Origin: Corynebacterium sp.
Lineage (GTDB): Bacteria; Actinomycetota; Actinomycetes; Mycobacteriales; Mycobacteriaceae
DNA: 64,000 nt
Reading direction: 5' to 3'
Assembly (NCBI GenBank): GCA_030531005.1
Contig: JAUMTW010000003.1
Span: forward strand, 248,001 to 312,000
Positions 59,395-64,000 of this stretch are shown here, in pieces. Below the pieces are notes generated by a model. It made no database searches. It saw nothing but the letters and a program-made list of their open reading frames with translations, and was not told the origin of the DNA. Position numbers and translations under genes: made by a program. Within the stretch, counting starts at the first letter, position 1, and each line of letters opens with the position of its first letter.

Positions 59395-60561
59395 GTGACT
59401 GGACAACCAATTGGGCTGGGTTTACCGGAAGCGCCACCTCCGGTCTTGGCACCCCGACGCAAAACCCGCAACTTTATGGTTGGCAATGTGGGCATGGGCT
59501 CGGATTACCCCGTATCCGTGCAGTCCATGACGAACACCAAAACCCACGATATCAACTCCACCCTGCAGCAAATCGCTCAGCTGACGACTTCTGGCTGTGA
59601 CATTGTTCGTGTCGCCTGCCCTAAGCCCGTCGATGCCGAGGCGCTGCCCATTATCGCCAAGAAGTCACCAATCCCTGTGGTTGCTGACATCCACTTCCAG
59701 CCGAAGTATATCTTCCAAGCCATTGATGCCGGCTGTGCCGCAGTGCGCGTGAACCCTGGCAATATCAAAGAATTCGATGGCCGGGTGAAGGAAGTTGCCA
59801 AGGCTGCTGGTGATGCTAATGTGCCAATCCGTATTGGCGTTAACGCTGGATCGCTGGACAAGCGCTTGCTCGAAAAGTACGGCAAGGCTACCCCAGAGGC
59901 ACTGGTGGAGTCGGCAATGTGGGAAGCTTCCCTTTTCGAGGAATATGGCTTTGGCGATATTGCCATTTCCGTGAAGCACAATGACCCAGTCATTATGGTG
60001 GAGGCTTACCGCCAGCTGGCCGCCCAGTCTGACTATCCACTACACCTTGGCGTAACAGAGGCGGGCCCAAAGTTCCAGGGCACCATTAAGTCTGCAGTAG
60101 CCTTTGGCAGCTTGCTTGCTGATGGCATTGGCGACACCATTCGCGTGTCGTTGTCCGCTGACCCGGTTGAAGAGATCAAGGTCGGTGACCAGATCCTGCA
60201 GGCGTTGAACCTGCGTGAGCGTGGCTTGGAAATTGTTTCCTGCCCATCATGCGGCCGTGCCCAGGTAGATGTATATACATTGGCCGAAGAAGTAACCGCT
60301 GCTTTGGATGGCTTGGATATCCCCCTGCGTGTAGCCGTGATGGGCTGTGTTGTGAACGGTCCTGGGGAGGCGAGAGATGCCGACCTTGGCGTTGCTAGTG
60401 GTAACGGTAAGGGGCAGATCTTCGTCAAGGGCGAGGTTATTAAGACAGTTCCAGAAGCACAGATTGTAGAAACCCTGATTGAAGAGGCCGTACGCATTTG
60501 CGAAGAAGAAGGCATTGAGATCAAAGAAGGCGCTGGCCCACAGGTAAAGGTCACCACCTAA
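59395..60561 (+). CDS. ispG: 4-hydroxy-3-methylbut-2-enyl diphosphate synthase IspG (GcpE)
   Basis: A 388-residue iron-sulfur enzyme late in the MEP pathway. The three cluster cysteines are visible in [13 protein letters not shown] and [17 protein letters not shown]. The N-terminal barrel shows [14 protein letters not shown] and VADIHFQP. The GTG start has AAAGGAG upstream. With dxr it places two MEP-pathway steps together. Confidence 0.96.
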   Translation: MTGQPIGLGLPEAPPPVLAPRRKTRNFMVGNVGMGSDYPVSVQSMTNTKTHDINSTLQQIAQLTTSGCDIVRVACPKPVDAEALPIIAKKSPIPVVADIHFQPKYIFQAIDAGCAAVRVNPGNIKEFDGRVKEVAKAAGDANVPIRIGVNAGSLDKRLLEKYGKATPEALVESAMWEASLFEEYGFGDIAISVKHNDPVIMVEAYRQLAAQSDYPLHLGVTEAGPKFQGTIKSAVAFGSLLADGIGDTIRVSLSADPVEEIKVGDQILQALNLRERGLEIVSCPSCGRAQVDVYTLAEEVTAALDGLDIPLRVAVMGCVVNGPGEARDADLGVASGNGKGQIFVKGEVIKTVPEAQIVETLIEEAVRICEEEGIEIKEGAGPQVKVTT

Positions 60562-60703
60562 TAGGAACACCACCTCATTGAGCGAGGTCGCTGAGTCAAC
60601 AATGCTGTTGGATTCATATTGACTGCCCGGGCCCATTGATCCCTGGAGGAAAGTGCAAGGAATCCAGCTGGTGTCTATCCCGGGTTTGTGCAAAGCCCAG
60701 TGT

Positions 60704-60709
60704 TAGGCT
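60704..60709 (+). promoter_or_regulatory. -10 element, leaderless pbp
   Basis: TAGGCT ends seven bases before the ATG at 60717. Confidence 0.5.
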
Positions 60710-60716
60710 TAAACGC

Positions 60717-62573
60717 ATGATCACGGCGCGAAAAACTCTCGGAGCAGTACTTTCCGTACTGCTCCTTTCGTTACCCCTGGTAGCGTGCACCCCACGCCCA
60801 TTAGACCCAGTACCAGTGGTTGAAGACTTCTTCGCAGCCGTCAACGAAGCTGATTTCGAAGCAGCCGCCTCGCACACCGATCAGCGCACTATCAGTGCCA
60901 GCAGCCTAGAAGCCTCGTATAACGGTCTGCAAGCAGAAGGTGTAGAAGTTCATGTCGGCGAGGTCAACACTGCTGATGCCATTTCCAAAGTTCACTACAC
61001 CCTAGATTGGCAACTCCCTGGCGATCGTGTGTATAGCTATGATGCAAATATGGTTTTGCACCAGGTGAATAACGCCTGGCAAGTGCAATGGCAACCGCAG
61101 GTCGTCCACCCTAAGCTCACTGCCAACCAGCATTTAGAGCTGCGTGCTGTGCAGGCTACCAAAGCGAGTGTGCAGTCCTCTGATGGGGTCCCGCTGCTTA
61201 CTCCCGGTTCTGTCTACCGGGTGTATATTGATGCCAGCGATATGAACGAAGCAAGTGCAGCAGCTACAGCGAATCGATTGGCCAGCGGGTTTGAAACCTT
61301 ACGCTCACTTAATGCCCAAACTCAGGCACTGGATGCAGATTCCCTGGCGAAATCTTTAGCAGAAGCAACCGGGCTCTATTCTGTGGGCGTTATTCCTTCG
61401 AGCCTGGGTGCAGAAGCAGAAGCGGAACTGGGCAATATCCAAGGGGTGAGCCTGCAAGAAGAAGCCGCAATGGTCAATGAACGCCCCAACTTCGCGACGG
61501 ACCTACTGCGTGGCGTGGCCGATATTGCCGCTGATGAGCTCGAAGGCGCGAATGGCTGGAGCGTGCAGGCAGTCACCGCTGAAGGGGTGAGCATGCAGAC
61601 CCTTTTCACCGAAGATGCTGCCGTTGCCCCCACCGTTACAGTGAGTGTTGACTACCAAGTACAAGAAGCGGCAGAACAAGCTGTGAACTTGCGCAATGAT
61701 ATGCAGACGATGATAGTAGCTATTCGCCCTAATACCGGGGATATCCTTGCTGTTGCCCAAACCGAGCCTGCTGATGCCGAAGGCGATATTGCCTTATCGG
61801 GGCTGTACCCACCGGGTTCGACTTTTAAGACCATTACCGCTGCTGCCGGAATTGAACGTGCCGGCTATACTCCCGGGTCCACGGTGGCGTGTCCAGGAAC
61901 GATGAATATTCAAGGCCGCACAGTCACCAATTATAATGGCTTCTCTTTGGGCAATGTGAGCTTGACATCTGCCTTCGCACACTCGTGTAACACCACCTTC
62001 GCGCAAATATCAACGGATCTCAAACCTGGTGAATTACAATCCGTGGCTGCACAATTTGGTATCGGGCGTGAATACAAAATCCCAGGTATTAACAATGTCA
62101 CCGGTAGTGTACCCACAGGGGAAGAAGCAATTGATCGTACTGAAGCGGGCTATGGACAAGGTGATGTGCTGGTGAGCCCCTTTAGTATGGCACTCGCTGC
62201 TGCGACAGTCGCAAATGGTGGGGTCACCCCGACCCCGACCTTGATCCGCGGGCAAGAAACGGAAAGCGATGAAGCCCCAGCACCCCTAGATGCCACTACC
62301 ATTGAGCAAATGCGTACTCTCATGAGTGCGGTGAATGGTCCTGATGGCACCGCGAGTTCGATCACTGCTGATGGCAACTTCTTTACCAAGACCGGCGAGG
62401 CTGAAATTGCTGATGCTTCCCATGCGTGGTTTATGGGCTTCCGCGAATTTGAAGGTGAAACTATTGCTTTTGCCACGCTTATGCCCCGTGGCGGTGGATC
62501 AGAAGTAGCGGTCTCGATTACCGATTCTTTCTTTAACTTTCTCGATTCCGCGAATTCAGAAAATGCGGACTAG
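60717..62573 (+). CDS. pbp: Penicillin-binding lipoprotein (class B PBP, Rv2864c-like)
   Basis: A 618-residue class B transpeptidase that crosslinks peptidoglycan. A lipoprotein signal peptide ends at Cys24 (LPLVAC). An NTF2-like MecA N-terminal domain (about 30-140) and a dimerisation region follow. The transpeptidase motifs are Ser368-x-x-Lys371 (PPGSTFKTI), Ser423-Cys-Asn425 and Lys558-Thr-Gly. The ATG at 60717 is chosen for the signal peptide and the -10 element seven bases upstream; the frame is open further upstream. It precedes map, as in C. glutamicum and M. tuberculosis. Confidence 0.93.
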   Translation: MITARKTLGAVLSVLLLSLPLVACTPRPLDPVPVVEDFFAAVNEADFEAAASHTDQRTISASSLEASYNGLQAEGVEVHVGEVNTADAISKVHYTLDWQLPGDRVYSYDANMVLHQVNNAWQVQWQPQVVHPKLTANQHLELRAVQATKASVQSSDGVPLLTPGSVYRVYIDASDMNEASAAATANRLASGFETLRSLNAQTQALDADSLAKSLAEATGLYSVGVIPSSLGAEAEAELGNIQGVSLQEEAAMVNERPNFATDLLRGVADIAADELEGANGWSVQAVTAEGVSMQTLFTEDAAVAPTVTVSVDYQVQEAAEQAVNLRNDMQTMIVAIRPNTGDILAVAQTEPADAEGDIALSGLYPPGSTFKTITAAAGIERAGYTPGSTVACPGTMNIQGRTVTNYNGFSLGNVSLTSAFAHSCNTTFAQISTDLKPGELQSVAAQFGIGREYKIPGINNVTGSVPTGEEAIDRTEAGYGQGDVLVSPFSMALAAATVANGGVTPTPTLIRGQETESDEAPAPLDATTIEQMRTLMSAVNGPDGTASSITADGNFFTKTGEAEIADASHAWFMGFREFEGETIAFATLMPRGGGSEVAVSITDSFFNFLDSANSENAD

Positions 62574-62576
62574 CAT
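62571..62576 (+). promoter_or_regulatory. -10 element, leaderless map, overlapping the pbp stop
   Basis: TAGCAT ends seven bases before the map ATG at 62584. Its first three bases are the stop codon of the pbp gene. Confidence 0.45.
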
Positions 62577-62583
62577 AGAGGCC

Positions 62584-63447
62584 ATGACACAACCTGTAAC
62601 TCCTGGCAAGCTCAGCCCCTGGCGTGAGGTCCCCGCAGATATTCCCCGCCCAGAATACGTGGGTAAAAAAGATGTACAAGAAGGTATCGGCGAACCCTAT
62701 GTGCAAACTCCCGAGGTTATCGAAGCCATGCGCGAAGCCTCGAAGATTGCAGCGAATGCCCTCCAGGCAGCTGGCGCTGCTGTAGCACCTGGGGTTACTA
62801 CTGATGAGATCGATCGCATCGCGCACGAGTACATGTGCGATCACGGCGCATATCCATCAACCCTGGGGTATCGCGGCTTTCCAAAATCTTCGTGCGTGAG
62901 CCGCAATGAGATTGTCTGCCACGGCATTCCGGATTCCTCGGTGATCCAAGACGGCGATATTGTCAATATTGACATCACTGCCTTCAAGAACGGCGTACAC
63001 GGCGACACCAATGCCACCTTCTTAGCAGGCAACGTGAGTGAAGAGCATCGCCTACTCGTGGAGCGCACGAAGGAAGCCACCATGCGGGGTATCCGCGCCG
63101 CGAAGCCGGGCAGAGAGATCAATATTATCGGCCGCGTCATCGAATCCTATGCCAAGCGCTTTGGCTATAACGTGGTTCGTGACTTCACCGGACACGGCGT
63201 AGGACCAACCTTCCACAATGGGCTTATCGTGCTGCACTATGACTCCACTGTCTATCGCGATGTGCTCGAACCTGGCATGACCTTGACCATCGAACCTATG
63301 TTGAACCTCGGTAGCCTGGACTACACCATCTGGGATGATGACTGGACCGTGCAGAATAACGACCGAAAGTTCTCGGCCCAGTTCGAGCACACCATTGTCA
63401 TCACTGAGGACGGCAACGAGATTCTCACCCTGCCAGACGAGGCCTAA
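62584..63447 (+). CDS. map: Methionine aminopeptidase type I
   Basis: A 287-residue metallopeptidase that removes the initiator Met. The N-terminal 40 residues, Pro-rich ([22 protein letters not shown]), are the extension of the actinobacterial MetAP1c type. The metal ligands lie in [33 protein letters not shown] and QFEHTIV. Length is normal for this class. It starts ten bases after the pbp stop. Confidence 0.95.
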   Translation: MTQPVTPGKLSPWREVPADIPRPEYVGKKDVQEGIGEPYVQTPEVIEAMREASKIAANALQAAGAAVAPGVTTDEIDRIAHEYMCDHGAYPSTLGYRGFPKSSCVSRNEIVCHGIPDSSVIQDGDIVNIDITAFKNGVHGDTNATFLAGNVSEEHRLLVERTKEATMRGIRAAKPGREINIIGRVIESYAKRFGYNVVRDFTGHGVGPTFHNGLIVLHYDSTVYRDVLEPGMTLTIEPMLNLGSLDYTIWDDDWTVQNNDRKFSAQFEHTIVITEDGNEILTLPDEA

Positions 63448-63670
63448 ATACTCGACTCGCGTAGCCGGGAGCAGCTTTCCAGCGTACCCGCGCAGAACCA
63501 TCATCACTGCAAGGCTTGGACTATGTGAGTAAGTGGGGTCGGTTTCCCGGCAGTATAGGGGCATGCAGATGCCGCACGAAGGATGGAGCGAAAGCTGCAT
63601 ATCCAACGGCGCATGCCAAGCAATGTACTCAGCGGCGTATCCCAAGTTGTGGAGAGAAAGAGTTTCCTAG

Positions 63671-64000
63671 GTGAATGCGGTATTAATAGCGGGGCTTACA
63701 TCTGATGCCGGGAAGTCCGTGGTAGTCGCAGGCTTGTGCCGCGCACTGTATCGTCGTGGGTTCGCAGTCGCACCCTTTAAAGCTCAGAACATGTCCAATA
63801 ATTCGGATGTCACTGCTGATGGCGGAGAGATTGGTCGTGCCCAGTCCTTACAAGCGGTAGCAAGCGGGCTAGCGCCAAGCGTGGCTTTCAACCCGATCCT
63901 GCTCAAACCCGGCTCGGATCGGCAATCTCAACTCATCGTGCGCGGACAGGCTACTGGATTCGTTAGCGCCAAAAATTATATCGAGCACCGCCAGTATCTT
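63671..64000 (+). CDS. cobQ: Cobyric acid synthase CobQ, 5' part
   Basis: The reading frame runs from a GTG at 63671 to the end of the window (110 codons), so the C-terminal part is outside. The N-terminus [23 protein letters not shown] is the P-loop of the MinD-like amidotransferase, and [27 protein letters not shown] is diagnostic for CobQ. It amidates the corrin ring using glutamine and ATP. GAGAGAAAG lies upstream. No other cobalamin gene is in the window. The gap after map (63448-63670) holds nothing I recognise. Confidence 0.93.
   Translation, partial: MNAVLIAGLTSDAGKSVVVAGLCRALYRRGFAVAPFKAQNMSNNSDVTADGGEIGRAQSLQAVASGLAPSVAFNPILLKPGSDRQSQLIVRGQATGFVSAKNYIEHRQYL

Overview
The window is a chromosomal segment of an actinobacterium, almost certainly a Corynebacterium. 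The gene order smc, ftsY, amtB-glnK-glnD, ffh, rpsP, rimM, trmD, rplS, lepB, rnhB, DUF2469, yraN, comM-like, dprA, xerC, M23, rpsB, tsf, pyrH, frr, cdsA, rlmN, DUF2631, dxr, rip1/rseP, ispG, PBP, map is the one known from corynebacteria and, in the opposite sense, from Mycobacterium tuberculosis (Rv2922c down to Rv2861c). AmtR-type boxes before amtB, a MctC-like transporter with its DUF485 partner, and a bglF-bglA-bglG operon also point to Corynebacterium. The species cannot be fixed from sequence reading alone. No rRNA, tRNA, CRISPR array, prophage or intact insertion sequence was seen.

Layout. 1-6.6 kb: the 3' part of smc, then a 1161-residue protein I do not recognise, closed by a strong terminator. 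6.6-18.5 kb: an accessory metabolic block between smc and ftsY. It holds a hydantoin/allantoin-type racemase with an NCS1 permease behind two AmtR-like boxes, then on the minus strand the mctC-DUF485 pair, a small hypothetical gene, the bglF-bglA-bglG beta-glucoside operon with a RAT-like antiterminator site and a GlxR-like site, and a CynX-type MFS transporter. 18.7-20.6 kb: ftsY. 20.8-23.1 kb: a minus-strand remnant of a poly-gamma-glutamate (capB/capC) locus in which capC carries a frameshift and no capA is present. 23.7-24.5 kb: a VanZ-like membrane protein. 24.9-29.1 kb: the nitrogen-control operon amtB-glnK-glnD behind an AmtR box.

29.3-43.9 kb: housekeeping block for translation, secretion and DNA metabolism (ffh, rpsP, a reverse-strand cupin gene, rimM, trmD, a hypothetical gene, tex, rplS, lepB-rnhB-DUF2469, yraN-comM-dprA). 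The lepB-rnhB-DUF2469 and yraN-comM-dprA genes overlap and are probably translationally coupled. A pair of perfect inverted DnaA boxes lies between DUF2469 and yraN. 44-53.5 kb: xerC, a degenerate M23 protein, rpsB-tsf, a 78-residue membrane protein, pyrH, frr, cdsA, a LapA-domain protein and rlmN. 53.9-64 kb: an ABC-F ATPase with a possible leader ORF, DUF2631, dxr, rip1, ispG, a penicillin-binding lipoprotein, map, and the 5' end of cobQ.

Two themes run across the window. First, at least seven genes (vanZ-like, rimM, tex, lepB, dxr, pbp, map) have a -10-like hexamer exactly 7 or 8 bases before the start codon and no Shine-Dalgarno sequence, which predicts leaderless mRNAs. Second, nitrogen control by AmtR probably extends from amtB-glnK-glnD to the racemase-permease operon. 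The best leads for something new are the 1161-residue protein at 3134-6619, the AmtR-linked racemase-permease operon, the broken capBC locus, the DnaA-box pair and the 18-bp perfect hairpin before xerC.
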